A stretch of DNA of 64,000 nucleotides from Lithospermum erythrorhizon (lineage: Eukaryota > Streptophyta > Magnoliopsida > Boraginales > Boraginaceae): contig JADFUC010001012.1 in the NCBI GenBank assembly GCA_019722365.1, positions 310,001-374,000 of the forward strand. The letters are read 5' to 3'. The position numbers and the translations under genes are program-made. A model generated the notes under the pieces. It was not told the DNA's origin. It ran no database searches and saw nothing but the letters and a program-made list of their open reading frames with translations. Below, one piece after another: positions 1-13,140 of this stretch. The stretch's first letter is position 1, and the number at the start of each line of letters is the position of its first letter.

Positions 1-148
1 TAATAGTACGTTTGACCAAATATTATACTACGTACAACATATACATACATATTTGAGCTCAAAATTTTTTTAAAAAAAAAAACTAAACAACCAAAAATGC
101 AAAACTAGACAATTTTTTGAATGATAGTAACAAATGAAGCAATATTAC
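1..148 (-). other. Intron 1 of the MORF1-like gene (5' part)
   Basis: AT-rich sequence following the GTAATA donor of exon 1. No coding continuation of the MORF domain is visible here, so the second exon must lie outside the window. Confidence 0.7.
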
Positions 149-519
149 CTCCCAAGTACTTTAGCTAGGGTTTGAATATAGCAATCAATCATCTGCTTTT
201 TATCCGCGCCTTCGCCTCCGGGTTTATCCATAACAATTAGCCAATGCTTATAATCACAGCCGGGAAAGAGCGGCGCCATCTCAGTAGGGGGGCGATCACC
301 CCCCATGTTGCCCGATCGGGTGACACGAAGGCGGGTAGGGGTAAAATGGGAAAGGAGAGAATTATTTTGGGGGAATAGGGAGTGGGTTAGGAGGTTGCGT
401 GGGGTTACGACGGTGGGGATTTGAGGGGGGGTGGTGATGGAGGGTGGGGATGAGGTGGAGAGGTGGCGGAGGGAGCGGGAGATGGATTTGAAGAGCTTTG
501 TGGTGGTGGTTGCTGCCAT
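149..519 (-). CDS. MORF1: MORF1-like organellar RNA editing factor, first exon (partial)
   Basis: MORF/RIP proteins bind PPR editing factors and are needed for C-to-U RNA editing in mitochondria and plastids. The exon encodes an N-terminal stretch rich in Ser, Thr and Arg that looks like a mitochondrial transit peptide. It is followed by the conserved start of the MORF domain (APLFPGCDYKHWLIVM, then QMIDCYIQTLAKVLG). That wording is closer to MORF1 than to MORF8, which has a divergent DGCDFEHW form (family knowledge). The exon ends after GGGAG at a GTAATA donor (GT at 148-147), so the rest of the gene lies left of the window. I take the ATG at 519 (MAATTTTKLF) because it starts a normal transit peptide. 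An in-frame ATG at 555 would add 12 residues. The family is sure; the paralogue is likely. Confidence 0.85.
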
Positions 520-1398
520 TTTTAAGCGGCGGCGGAGGGGTTTAGAGGTGGACAAATGGAGGGTTTTAGAGAAAATACTGTATGATATTATCCCTCAAAT
601 TGTAACTCGTGTTAATTAACTAATGGTATGTTTTGATTGAGTTGAATTGAGGGTGGGTAAACATAAAAAAATATAGGTAAGGATAAGTTTTAAAAAAATC
701 GTCCACCATACCCCTTACAACCATTAATCGAACACAGTGACCTCTGTGTCAGGCCATTCACGAATTCACCTAAGCGCCTCCCAACTACTCAGGCCATTCA
801 CATATTTTCCTAGTTTAATTGAACACGCGACCTTAGGCCAGCATTGCCGGTACACAACTAACCGGTCTAGCATTGAAACTTATATAGGTAAGGATAAGTG
901 AGTTTGTTAATAATCATCCCAAAATAAAATGGTAATAGTAAGATTGCCTAGTATATGTAATGTTTTCTTGTGGGATTAGATTTGTTCACAACTTCGGTGT
1001 AATTCGATCAATACATATCCCGATTTCCTGGAACCGTATTATCGAGTGGAACCGTATTATCGAGGACTAATCCATTCTTAGTCATATGACCTAGACGGGT
1101 TACACGTGTTATTAATCAATAGACTAGTCTAATACTATATTAAAAAGTTAGAGGATCCATACTAAAATTAATTAAGTATAGATAGATAAAGCTTCAAAAT
1201 GAGTGAATTATGATATTCACCTCACTTCACCCAAAATTAATGTATCATAACACACGCCCCAATGAAAAAAGGTTGAAACTCTCAACCTAATTTACGCTAT
1301 CAATCGCTCTCGAAGTTACACGTAGCATTTAAATCAAGTGAACGTGTCTCAACCCACTCAAAGGTAATTTGAATAACATACTCCCCTCGATGATTTTC

Positions 1399-1836
1399 AC
1401 TAATAGTGACTAAGATGTCCATGATCAAGGCCCCACATGCACAAAATGAGCACGCCAAGCAAGAGGCCTAACGATCGACATCGACAATGCTCTAACCGTG
1501 TCTCTCTCAAAAAACTTGCGAGGTTTCTGCATGCCATACCGCGCGGGACCAATCGCTTATAAAAAAGTTTACCATATCTTGGGCCACTCTATTACGTGTC
1601 AACGGCAGCTTAGAAATGTTACAATGCCAAGATCCTGGGCCTTCTTCACGCTGCTGTAGGTTCGAGCTCACGCAGCGGCTGGGTAATCTCGCATTGCTCT
1701 GCCAGTGCTGGCCTCCTCGCCTCGACTACTGGCACATTCCGCGATTCAACTCCTCCGTAAAACTTTCAGCAGATGATCTCGAGTACCGATAACGCGATTC
1801 GCTTTCAGTTCCTTTTTACTAATAGTGACTAAGATG
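1399..1836. repeat. 400-bp block flanked by a 19-bp direct repeat
   Basis: The 19-mer ACTAATAGTGACTAAGATG occurs at 1399-1417 and identically at 1818-1836. The block between them is visibly richer in G+C than its AT-rich flanks. It ends in a short T run (CCTTTTT) just before the second copy. This could be a long target-site duplication around an inserted sequence, or a recombination duplication. The inserted block shows no open frame or inverted termini that I can recognise. Confidence 0.55.
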
Positions 1837-1941
1837 ATGATTTTTACATTTGGATTACTAACTACACTTAAATTTTGAATAATTCAATATTATCAATTAA
1901 CAATACTCCATATTCATTAATATTATAAATACTAATCAACG

Positions 1942-1995
1942 ATGGCCATTAAAGGTGGCAATGATTTCATGGCCATTAAAGGTGGCAATAATTTC
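1942..1995. repeat. 27-bp tandem duplication (2 copies)
   Basis: ATGGCCATTAAAGGTGGCAA plus seven more bases is repeated head to tail at 1942-1968 and 1969-1995, with one base differing near the end of the unit. Confidence 0.85.
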
Positions 1996-2523
1996 ACCTC
2001 CAAATTAGAGTGTCGTTATGAAATGGTCAGAGTGTAAAAATAACATATTGTAGTTAAAGGTTAACATTGTCCCAAATTGTTTGGGTACTCAGGAGGTTAA
2101 TGGTTTAAGGAGCAGTAAGCAATTTAGTTTCACATGTCCGGCTCGTTGAGAGTTAATGAATCGATCTATTAACAAGCAAGCTGAACGTTTGTTGTTTATC
2201 TTTAAGCGAAGTCGATCCCAACTTAATGAATAAATACAAATTTAATGAAGTTGTAAAATTATTACCAATATTCGTAACCTTATCTTGCTAAAGCATTATA
2301 AATAAGAGGGTGGGGGAAACTTCTGGAAATTTGAATTCTTTATTAGAACTCCAAAAATGTAAAAAGAATGTACCAAAACAACCAAATTGTGTATACTCAA
2401 GAAGAGCATAACAGAACAACAGATCAAAGAAAGGGTCTACTAGTTGTGTATAAAAGAAAATGTGATGATATAAAATAGAATATGAACAAAATATGTGAAA
2501 AGGCGCATTTCAACAATTTGGGG

Positions 2524-5500
2524 TCATTCTAGCAAAAACTCCTCCATGCAATCAGGACCCCCAAGAAGGTTGAAAGGTTTGCCAACTGAATCCTTCAGAA
2601 TTGTTATTTGACCTTCTTTGAAGAGTATGTCTTCATCGAGTGCCTCTACCTTTTTCTTCATGGCGTTGATTTCAGAGTTTAGCAACATATTTTTCTCGGA
2701 ACATTGCTTCACCTCCTTCCACAGTTGATCTCTTTCCTCTGTCACTTTTGGTAACACGCCTCTCACAATAGCCAATTCCTTGTTACATTCTTGCAAATCA
2801 TTTTGAAGCTGGTTTATATTCTCATCCTTCTTGATCATCTGAGTGAAAAAAAGAATGTCAAGTAATATCGTCCAGTGAAGCGACTATAATCGATTTATTG
2901 CAACTCTCTCACTTCAGAAAAACAAACTAGAATAACTAAGTTATATGCTTATAGTAGAACATTTGCCATATAGAACAAGGACTGGATGTCTCCCTGTTAA
3001 GGCAAGCCATTCCCGGCTTCTGGAATAGCTAATGTGCAGCTAATAGAGTCTGAGTAGGAGTTGTTAAGTGTTGTGTTGTCATAGAAGAATTGTGTTGGAA
3101 CATCACTTATTAGTGTAATAGCTAGAGTTATCTAGAAGGTCTGATAGATAGTTCAATAGGAGTCATTTTTGTCCTAATGGTAGGATTTACTAGTAGTATG
3201 TGTCTATATGAACTCCTGATGCCTGTGTCCTGTATGATCATCAAGACGTATTTTTCAGTAGTCAATAATTCAAAAACAATTGCTGCAACTCTCTATAGTT
3301 CTATGAATATTTAGATACACTCCCTTTCAATATGTTGTCATTAGTCATTACATTCAAGTAACAAACAAACACTGATATTAATCCAGATATAATTAACACG
3401 GAGAAAAACAACATATACAAAAATAAACAACTTTAATAGGAAGGAAGGCATACCTGAAGTTCAAGATCTTTCATCTTGTGAGTTGCACAAGAAAGACCAT
3501 CCATTGCATTTTGGGTTTCACACTTGAGAATATCATTTCCTCTAAGCGCTGCTGCCAATTCAGCATGAAGTTGCTCTATTTCCACATCTTTGCAATAAAG
3601 CCCTTCCCTTAACAAGTTAGTGAGTAAAGTTTCTGCTCTCAACTCTGCTTGAGTATTGGCCTGTATATTAAAAATATGATCATAAAAAGTAAGTGGATGT
3701 AAAATAAATAAACAGATAAAACTTCACGCCACATCAAACTAGATTACTAGAATCATAATGATGTTAGAAAAAGGTTGAAAACTGTGCCTGGTTACCTCAA
3801 GTTTCTGATTGTTTTTTTGGTGTATGTCATTGTCTGACTCGCATGAATGAGACTGATTTGACTGCTCTCGCAACACATTTCTCAAGGACTGTAAACACCT
3901 TGAGAAGTTTTCTATTTCCCTTTTGTAGCCTTGAAGCTTCACTTCAGATTCAATAACGAAATTTTGCAAACCACTATCTTCATTGCATGGCCCATCTTTC
4001 ACATTCCAGCATGCATTTCTTTTAACCTGGTTCAACAACTTGCCACAAAGCTGAGCACTGTTCACTAGCAATGATAGACCTTGATTTTGCAAGATGTTAG
4101 CTCGGTCCCATAGCTCACACTCCAACCTGAAAGTTGAAGATCCGCCTATACTGCTGCCTTTCAGACGCTGCAACAGATTTATATTTTCATGGCGAAGGGA
4201 ATCGAGTTCACGCCTGTAAGTATTCACCTCTTTCCTTAAAGATTGCTCCAGACCAGTAAGTCTTATTTGTTCCATCCGCAACCTGCCCAACTGGCTATCA
4301 ATGTTGTCTGAAGACATGTTTTTTCCAAGTTCTTCACAGAGTCCCCTCAGTCCATCAATTGACTTCTCTTGTTCGCTGCAAGTCCTCTGCAACCTAGAGA
4401 CGGATCTGTGCAGATCCCTGCACTCTTTCACCTTCTCCTCATAGTTGACTTGGATGCTTTCTCGGGCTTCTTTTTCAGTTCGATACCTGTCTTGCAAATC
4501 ACAAAGATCTTGTTGTAGATCTTTATTTCCAACTCTTAGTTCGTCAAACCTGGTGCTTAAGTCCCCAAGTTGAAGATCTGAGGATGCAATCCTACTTTTA
4601 GCATCAGCCTCTCTTTCATCAAATGAAGAAACTTCTCTTTGGAGAGTAACATTCTGTTCTGCAAGTTCCCTGACTCTTTCTCGAAGTCTATGTTCTTCTG
4701 CTTGGTATTTCTCAATCTTTACTATCCACTCACTTGATCTTCGATCTAATTCAATTTCCAATGTGGATTGCAACTCCTGTTTTTCCTTCTCCAGCAATCG
4801 TGTTTGAGCATCAAGTTCAGCCCGAGTTCGTCTAAGTTCTTCAGTGACTGCATTCCGTTCAGCAGTCCACTCCCGAAATATAGCTGGAACCTCGATGGCC
4901 AAATTTAACCTATCCTTTGCCAAATTTCTTATTGTCTGAATCAATGATGGAACACTCAGATCTCTCACAAGGAAAAAGGTCTCCTGTTCAAGTTCTTCAC
5001 AGAAACGTAGTTCTCTCTCCTCGGCTTCCTTCAGTTTCTGAGATATGCTATAATTGACATCTTCTAGTGCTTCAATATTATTCATGGTCCCATGGTTATA
5101 ACCATCAGAAAATACACTAGAGCACCTGCTTACGTTTCCATTGTAGATATCTTCAATTGTGATAGGGATTCCGGGACCACATCCTTTCAAACTTATCTCG
5201 GAAGAAAACTTAGATTGAGAAAGTCTCTCCACCACATTTCTTGCAATTTTTCGAGGGGACTCATGCCTAAATCCATTCTCCAACTGATCTGTAGATAAGA
5301 AATGTTGTTGTGACCCTTTGAGTTCTCTGAAGGACTGAGATTTGGGATTCTGATCCCTCCCATGACTTGGCAAAGTAAATTCTTCATAGTCCTCTTTCGT
5401 CAGATGCTTATCCCCATTTCCGCCTTCATGACTTTTCACGTTGAAACTTCTTTTGGGTGAACTCTTTACCCCCTCTTGCTCCCCATCAATGTAAAGATCC

Positions 5501-6057
5501 AATACTTTAGTTGAGGCATCACTGGAGTGAGATGAGCTTTCTGATCGATCAGAGTATACTCTAGGAGTATCATGATGTATCCTTTTTACATTATGAGCAG
5601 CAGTTACTTCAGATCTTTTTGCTCTACGTTGCCTCTCAGTAGTAAGGGTTTGATACCTGAAATATACCAAAAGTCCAAAGGCTTAGTTTAGAAACACGAG
5701 ACTACCATTTGAAAGGCTTAGAAACTTTGTTGGAGAAAGAAAGGCTAAAACCCCAGCATACCTAGATGAGCGATGGCCTGAATGCTTGAGCGAAGGATGA
5801 CCTGGAGAGTCACTTTGTTCGTTCAAATTTCTTCCAAACTGACTATCAAAAGCACTTCCAGATGAAAAGGACATGCTTCTTCTCAGACATGGAGAGGAAC
5901 CATGACTCTGTTCTCGGGTAACGTGCTTCTTACTTTTGGACTTGAGGCTACCATCTAATGATTTCTCCAAGTACATTTGTTTCTCTGCTGATGGTGGGGA
6001 CTTTTCATTACTTTCACCATTCGGTGAAAATGATTTGAAGAAGAACAATTTCTTCAT
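2524..6057 (-). CDS. Plant long coiled-coil protein (MKKLFFF family, 'CAP-gly domain linker'/myosin-like)
   Basis: Four exons join in frame: 6057-5762, 5656-3796, 3660-3454 and 2838-2524 (TGA), giving 892 aa. Splice junctions read CTAG|GTATG, TTCAG|GTATC, GAG|GTAACC, ACAG|GCC, CAG|GTATG and CTCAG|ATG. The N-terminus starts MKKLFFFKSFSPNG and is followed by a Ser/Arg-rich, probably disordered region with CLRRSMSFSSGSAF at about residues 55-70. From about residue 215 to the end the protein is highly charged with Leu heptads (coiled coil). No motor, NT-C2 or CAP-Gly domain is visible. The opening resembles plant proteins labelled 'CAP-gly domain linker' in Arabidopsis annotation, recalled from memory. 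A cytoskeletal or membrane-tethering role is only a guess. An extra ATG lies at 6060; I chose 6057 because relatives begin MKKLFFF. Confidence 0.88.
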
Positions 6058-6060
6058 CAT

Positions 6061-7190
6061 GTCTTCAAGTCAATCTCCTAGTTACCAACACTATCATATA
6101 CGTCCTTTGTCTTGCACGAACTATGCTATAAACACCCACTGAAATGGAAAGTAAACATCTTAAAGTTTAGACAACAGCAAAATGCTCAACTTTACATAAA
6201 ATGTGGAACACAACTTAAAATTAGCTGAATACAAAGTATATGCAATCACAATCACATAGTCGACGAATCAGACCCCAGGCAAAGGAAAATAGAAAGAAGA
6301 AGCAAAATCCGTTGCAAATAGGAACATGTTAAGATTAGTACCAAAAAATGGTATTAATAAATTTTCCGTCAGGTTGGTTTGCAATTCCTACTTGTAGTCA
6401 AAACAACAACAATCCACAGCAAAAAGAAAGTCTTATAAACACCAAAATTCATCTGCAGAGTCTATACAGAAAGACTAACTGTCCTCAATGAACTCCGCAA
6501 GCATGAAACTCAGACGGGCAATAATAACATGTTCAATACTATATATGAGTATGACTTTCTAAAAGTGCAGTAACATTTCAATGAATTCCTACACTGTTCA
6601 CATAACTCAAGGGTTTCTAATTAAACAATTACGAAGATGATGCTAAAACACACCAAACCAAGTCTTATTCCACTATATAGGAAGATGACAATAGTAAGAT
6701 GACACTGATCAACATCAAAATCGAAGCACTCACAAAACAAAGAACCTTAAAATTCCAAGAAAACAAGATAAACAAATACCCAATTCACGAAAAGATTCAA
6801 TAATTAACCAATTTACAAAACTCTGCATGAATCCATTATATGTAAAATATGACTGTTACAAAATCAATAAATGATAAAGATTCAAAATTCAAAATCATAT
6901 TCAAATTTTACTAATAATTACTGGCGAAATATCCGGAGTATATTCAATCTACACACCATTTCAGTTAAAACAATAAAATTAAATCGACACATTTAATTAA
7001 TAAACGCAACCCATGTTTGATTATTTCACAAAAACAAATAAATAAATATTCATAAATAAATCACGAGACAAATTCATACAGTAATAGATAGAGAGTGAGA
7101 TTAGTGAATTTACACGCGATTATAGAAAGAGTGAGAGGTAAATTGTTTGTGTGAAATTCTGTTGAAAAATGGAAAAAGATTAGGAAAGTT
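6061..7190 (-). other. Probable 5' leader with intron of the coiled-coil gene
   Basis: Upstream of the start codon there is a good acceptor (TTTCCATTTCAG, last base at 6139) and a plausible donor (CGT|GTAAATTC, GT at 7113-7112). This gives a leader intron of about 975 bp between a short non-coding exon near 7114-7190 and the exon that carries the ATG. No ORF in this stretch looks real. This is inference from splice signals only. Confidence 0.45.
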
Positions 7191-10100
7191 TAAATAATCA
7201 TGGCGCGTCTATTGCGGAATCAAGAGCGTCTTCCGTTATTCTCTTTAGCTTTTTAATTTCGTACGATAAACATGTCGAACTCTATCCAATCCTACCTAAT
7301 TTGAAAGCTAATCAAGGAAATGATATAGACTCGAAAGTTCGATTTGATATGTTATAAAGGTGTCTAAATTAGTTTTTAAGTTTAATAAATTTTGGATAAG
7401 ACCGTTGACTTGACTCGATGTACAGTACTACAGTACATGTTTTAATATTATGTATGAATACGTGAAACATCAATCATTCTGGTAAAAATATTCAAGTTGG
7501 GTTTAATTAGGAATAAGTGATTGTTTTGTCTATCAAATATGACTGAATTGATTAAGTCGAGTAATCAACAGGTTCAACTTGCATAAAATATTTTATTTCA
7601 ATATTAAAACATTTATTTGAATAAACTTAATATAGAGCCAAAACCAAGTTATTAAATTTATGTGGAGACGGAGGTAGCATAAAGCATGAAACAAGTGCAT
7701 TTTTCAAACACAGCCTCAAAAGTCATAAAAAATTATTGTAAGATAACATATCATAAGATTTTCGCCATTATATTTGGGTGAACTTATGGGAAAAGGCGCA
7801 ACATACTACAATAGAGAATCATAAAGAAATTGTTTAAAGGATAAAAAGAACTAAAGCAAGGCGACATAATGAAACTAACATAATTAAGACCTACGGAGTA
7901 TGATTTTAGTATTGCTTGAGCCTTGAAACGCCTCAATGAAATAATTAAAGTCTCTTAAGAGCCTCAATGAAATGATTAAAGACACATTTTAATATGATTG
8001 ACGCCCTCATTGTCTTCTTTATCATCTTATCTTGCTTGAAAAGGATTGAAAGAGAAGATTCATTAGTTTCATACCATAGTACATGGTAATGTAAATAGTG
8101 AAAAAACAGGATCAGAAATTGAGGATGAATATAAGCGTATTATTTGAGGTGGTGATTCAAAATAAATAAATAAATCGAGGGATTTTTGTACTATTAATGA
8201 ATTAGAAGATTTTTTTCTAAAATTATTAAATGTTGCATAAATGTAATAAGCCAGGTAGAGTAACTAAGGTGGTGAGAAAAATTTGAGACATTCTTTAGAA
8301 TTGAGCATAAATTACGCATATATATATAAATACTCCATAGTATACTTTCAGATTATTTATCCATGTTTGAGCACAATTGATACTTTGAAGAAGCTATCAC
8401 GTATTTTTATGATTGACAAGCGAATTTAGCCGAGCGTTAATAGGTCATTTCGCTACAATTATGTTTTACCATTCTGAAATATCTCATCGGTATAAAGTAA
8501 TTAAATACTCCCAATCACGAGGCGTAAAAGGCCGTATTCGGTCCTTGGAACAACTCCCACTTCCTTGGGGCCTCAATTTAATCTTTCATAAAATACCGAT
8601 TTATTTGATCGTTTAGAAGAAAAGTATTTTTATTAAGAAAATCGTTGATTTAATACGATTTTGAGGAGAAAGGATATCGGCCGATAGAAAAGAATATTAG
8701 GAGGCGATATAAATTTTAATGTAAAAAGTTGCGTTGGTAAATGAAGCGATCGCTTATAATGAAAAAAGATTTTTTATAGATGATCGCTTAAATTGAGACG
8801 GATGGAGTATTGTTCTTATATATATTTATCTTATCTCTGATTAAATAACGTATGTCTTTGATAGTGCGGTGTTTTTGTCTTTAAGCGTTGAAAAAGTGAT
8901 CAACTTGAGTGTGTGGGTTTGAATCTCCTAACTTCCATATCATTTTTTTTTATAGGTTTTGTTATTTTTCTCTCTACAATAATTAAGAGTGTGTGAAATC
9001 TTGTTTAGCATTAGCATTTAAAACTTTTATAGAGCAAATTAAACAATATATTGACTTTTAATAATAATTGTCTAAGCCTTTGATTTTAAATTAGTTTAAC
9101 AATCAATAATCTTAGACTTTGATATTTATTTAAAATTGAAAATAGTCTACTATTTATAACTCTTTTAATCTTTAAAAAATTGATTGTTGTATTAGCAAAT
9201 TTAAAATTAATGAAAGAGTATTATGTTAACTCTTGAAGATGAATACAATTATGATTAAATTTAAGTTCCATAAAATTTATAACATGATATATTAAAGATA
9301 TTTATTTAAAATTGAATGAATTACGTATGCTAATAGTATTTTATTGTGTTAAGCTATGTAATTTTAAATTTTAAGTATTATTAATGTTAGTTTGTAATTT
9401 AATATTATGTGTTTCTTATAAGATGTTGCATGAAAAATTCTATCTAGAGCATTAAAAAAATGATAAAAAGTAAATAAAAGAAATTAATTTACTCTTATAT
9501 TTAATTTTATTAAATAATAATATAATTGATACACATTAAAATTATTTAAAAAGATGAAAAATTACTAAAACATGTATATTAGGAAGGCGCCATTTTTTAT
9601 TTTTGTAGGATCAGAAAATCTCGGGGGAATGGCCTCTTTTCATCCAAATGATATTTTGTGTGAAGATAATGGGCCATTCTCCTTTGATCCCTTTCTCATC
9701 CAAGACTGAAGACTTCTAGGCGCTAGTCATCACTCGTTCACTCAGTACACCATAGTCCATGAGCCCCGTAAGAGTGGGCTAGAATTTTAGGCAAGCCACT
9801 TATTAGTTGGTGAAATTTGAGGTGAACCCATTTTGTGTAAACAGACCCAATTCACATGTTGTAAACAACAAACCCATATGAAGTAATGCCACATCTTTTA
9901 TTTGAACCATTTACTAAAAGTGTGAAAGCCCAATGCAATAGTATCGAGATCACGTAAACTGGAATACCGAGGAGGATTTAATGGCGGGATCATGAAGGCG
10001 AGGGTGATTAATCCTTGTAACTCTAGTTATTTCGGAGTCAGTATCATAGGACATTGAATCATTCTTAATTTATTTTTGAAACGCATTATATGACGTTTTA

Positions 10101-13100
10101 ACTAACTTGTTGCCATGCACAGTCATTTTAAGACAATCCAAGAAACGAGTTGATATAAATAAGGATTTAATTGGACCATGTGAGCCTTAAAAAGCAATCT
10201 TTTTGTCGCTTTCACGACATGAGTGTTCGGTCGAGGAGAAGGGGCCAATTTCGTCATAAATCTTCTCGGCGGGGAGTGAAGTTACACATAAATATACTCT
10301 CGTTTACTCCATTTGAGGTAATCTTTAAATCGCTCTTAAAAGTCATAATTTTCTACGATATATATTGAGCTTTGCTCGTCGGAGTATTGCGATCGAAACT
10401 TCGGTCGTGGGCAGGTACCCGGGGCGCCTCGAGAACCTCGGAGAAATGGAACCCAATTTATCCAGTGGTAGAGTGTTGGCGAGGCCTTGAGGAAGTCTTA
10501 GGAGGTGGCGAGGACAGAGCTAGACCCTCGTCCCTCGCTAATCCGCCCCGAAGGCAGAAGATCACTGCTGGGCAGCCCCGGCAAGGGGCGGATTGGCGAT
10601 TAACTCACAGCACGTCGAAGAGCCAAGGGAATATAAATGAAGAGAGGAAGGCGGCGCATGCGCGTTAAAAAGGGCGCCGCTAGAATTTACACATCACGAG
10701 TCGATCGGGTAACCAATAACCATACATTGTGCTCGGGATTAACTTGTCACTAGAGTCCGAGCGTGACTATTACCGAGGTTAAACCCGAACTAATCTTCCA
10801 CCTCAACAACATACTGTATAATTAACTAAGAAAAGTTAAAAGTTATAGTTCTTGTAACCACTCAAGTTGGCCCAAAATCTTTTAGCTAGGATTTAGCTCG
10901 ACACATTTTTAATACTCCGTATGTTTTACATCAAATGATACTCCTATTAGAATTGGAAAATGAAAAACATTGAATTTGCAAAGAAGGGACAAAGGTGAAT
11001 TGGGAAACAAATATGCAATAATGGTGGGGACAATAGCTTATAATATTGAGTGTAGCATGATGGTATGCCAATTAAAATACGTAACAAAAGCACGACTCTG
11101 CACGAGGACCAATTGGACATTATTTTCTCACGTCGCACTCACACGTCAACACGTTTCACCCCTTTCTTTTTCTTCCATCACTAAAGTGACACACCCGTCA
11201 CCCACCTATTAATTAAATAAATCCAAAATCTAAAACAAAAAATCAATTTTCAACAAGCCGCCACCAAGCCATAACTAAATAAAAAATAATGCTAATTTCA
11301 TTTGATGTTTTTCAATTGATAAGTTTGAATAATTTGATTACGACAAATATCATACAACGATATTAATTTGTCCCTTCAATTCATTTTTCTTTGTTTTCGT
11401 TTTTTCATGTCATAAATTTTAATAAACATAAATTTAATGTCGTTAAATTTTGTCTTTAAAATTTAATAGTATTATTTTGTAACATTTCATAATATTATTA
11501 AAAATAAATTATTATCAAAGTCCGATAAAAATCAAAATTTGCCCAAGCCTCCAACAATTGAGTTTTTTAAGCGGGTGCACTTAGAAAGCGTGTGAATCTA
11601 CTTAAGCTTTGTTGTGGTAGTTGAAATATCACATTATAATTTTTGTAGCGATTAAAGACTTTTCCATTCATTAATAACAAAATATCAATAAGTTTAAAAT
11701 TCATGTTTTTACAGTGCCAAATTTTGAAATTGCTCTAAAACTTGTGAGGATCCCGAGTACTAAAAATAAATATTTTTCGAGAAAAATTCTGAAGGCGATC
11801 GTTCTTGGTAGTCTCAATGCTTACATTCACCGTGTCGAAACGCGTCTTAAAAGCGCAAAAATGGCTTCATTTCGACACTGCTGATTCTTTCTTGGCGATA
11901 TCAAACAAATTCCTGGCGCGTATACATTGGCGCTTTTTATGCCCATGATTCGTACTTTCATCGAATTAAACTTTCTGCAAATGAAAAGAATCGTATGCTA
12001 GTCGCGTGCTTTAAAAGCAAATCGCTGACAAACAAAATCTGACGTCATAAATGTTAAAACATATTCCGTAAATTTTAAATAAGGAATACGAATTCGGGTT
12101 TGAATTTACTCTTCATCACATGCTCCTTTAATTAGGATACGCCGATATTTGGACGATGTGGGCGCTTTAATAAATGTTACTGCCGTCGCTTGTAAATGCA
12201 TGTTTTGGATCACGAATCCGCGATTGGCTTCTTAGGCGGGATCCGTTTTCTAATGAATTTCTAACTTAGCACTTGTTGTTGAGTAGTAGGTTATCTTTAC
12301 TTGACTTGATTAATTGGATCCGATTAGGCGAGAGGGAGGCGTCGTACGTCGGCGTGTGTGTCATGCTTGTCGGTCTTCAGTCGAGTCGGTTAGTGAAGAA
12401 TAGAGGAGGAGGAATATTTTGGCACAATTTGCTTTCTAGTCTGAGACTACATGTCGGGGTTTTAGGTTTATAATAGGGTTTTTTTAATTTCTTTTTTTTA
12501 GTTTTATATTTTAGGAAAAAAAAGTGACAAAAATTTTGATGGATTGTGAACGGTTGAACTTACATACGTCCATTTACTTGATTTAGGGCCAGCGTGTTAA
12601 GAATTAAAAGTAAAATTAAAATTAAAACATAACACATAAACATGCTATATATTTAACACATCTTTTCCTATCAAATTTTATATACAAATATTCTATCAAA
12701 TATTTTTACTATGATTAACAACGTCTTAACTTATATAACAAGCATTTTAGAAAACCCGTAATTAATTATGATAATGCCCAAAAATTAAAAATATGAATTA
12801 AAAAAAAAGTAAGAAATCTTGATTGACATTAAAAGAGCCTGACCGATTAAAGCGTAGAACTTTGAGGCAATTAGTAGTAAAAAACTGAAGTGTTAAATAA
12901 TAGTATCACTCGTCTTTTCATGAAATTTGGATTCGAAGCTACCATGAAAGAGCGGCAGCTTGTATTAGGCAGTTAAAATTAATTTCTATTAATGGTCGAT
13001 TGATCTTGTAATTAAGCTAGTCGTAATATTTTGTCTGAAGTAATTAGTATGACGGTTTCGGCTTTCCCAATAATTCAATTAAACAAAAGCATGAAGCCCT

Positions 13101-13140
13101 AATTAAAGTAGCCTAATCAAAGTAGGAAACCACTTGGAAA
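7191..13140. other. Intergenic region, repeat-derived
   Basis: About 6 kb between the divergently oriented coiled-coil and Ser/Arg-rich genes. I find no gene. It holds a short duplicated unit GCCTCAATGAAATAATTAAAG near 7,930 and 7,962, and a perfect palindrome AAGCGATCGCTT at about 8,746. A Stowaway-like terminus (GAGACGGATGGAGTA) lies near 8,797-8,812 with no clear partner. There is a hairpin GGAATGGCC/GGCCATTC near 9,626-9,683 and a 9-bp stem GTGTCGAAA/TTTCGACAC at 11,832-11,878. A G+C-rich stretch at about 10,370-10,680 carries an open frame with no recognisable family. Confidence 0.5.

Larger units (their letters stand above)
556..2340. other. Intergenic region with short repeats
   Basis: Spacer upstream of the MORF1-like gene (its promoter side) and downstream of the coiled-coil gene. 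I find no coding region. It holds a 400-bp block between identical 19-bp direct repeats (1399-1417 and 1818-1836) and a 27-bp tandem pair at 1942-1995, both listed separately. Confidence 0.6.

Noticed and set aside
1418..1817. SINE interpretation of the block between 19-bp repeats, because of GGTTCGAGCTC (B-box-like) at 1,659-1,669
   Set aside because: The B-box-like word lies about 240 bp from the block start with no A box upstream. In tRNA-derived SINEs the B box lies near the 5' end.
8331..8812. A complete Stowaway element ending at GAGACGGATGGAGTA
   Set aside because: The right end looks genuine, but the only left candidate (TACTCCATAGTAT) matches for just eight bases.
10455..10490. tRNA D-arm-like sequence (CAGTGGTAGAGTG)
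   Set aside because: No matching anticodon arm, B box at the right distance or acceptor stem pairing could be found.
10372..10668. 98-codon open frame in a G+C-rich patch
   Set aside because: It has no recognisable domain, no codon pattern resembling its neighbours and no splice context. It is a long frame only because the patch is G+C-rich.
12273..12473. 66-codon plus-strand frame in a G+C-richer patch
   Set aside because: Too short, no motif and no splice or promoter context.
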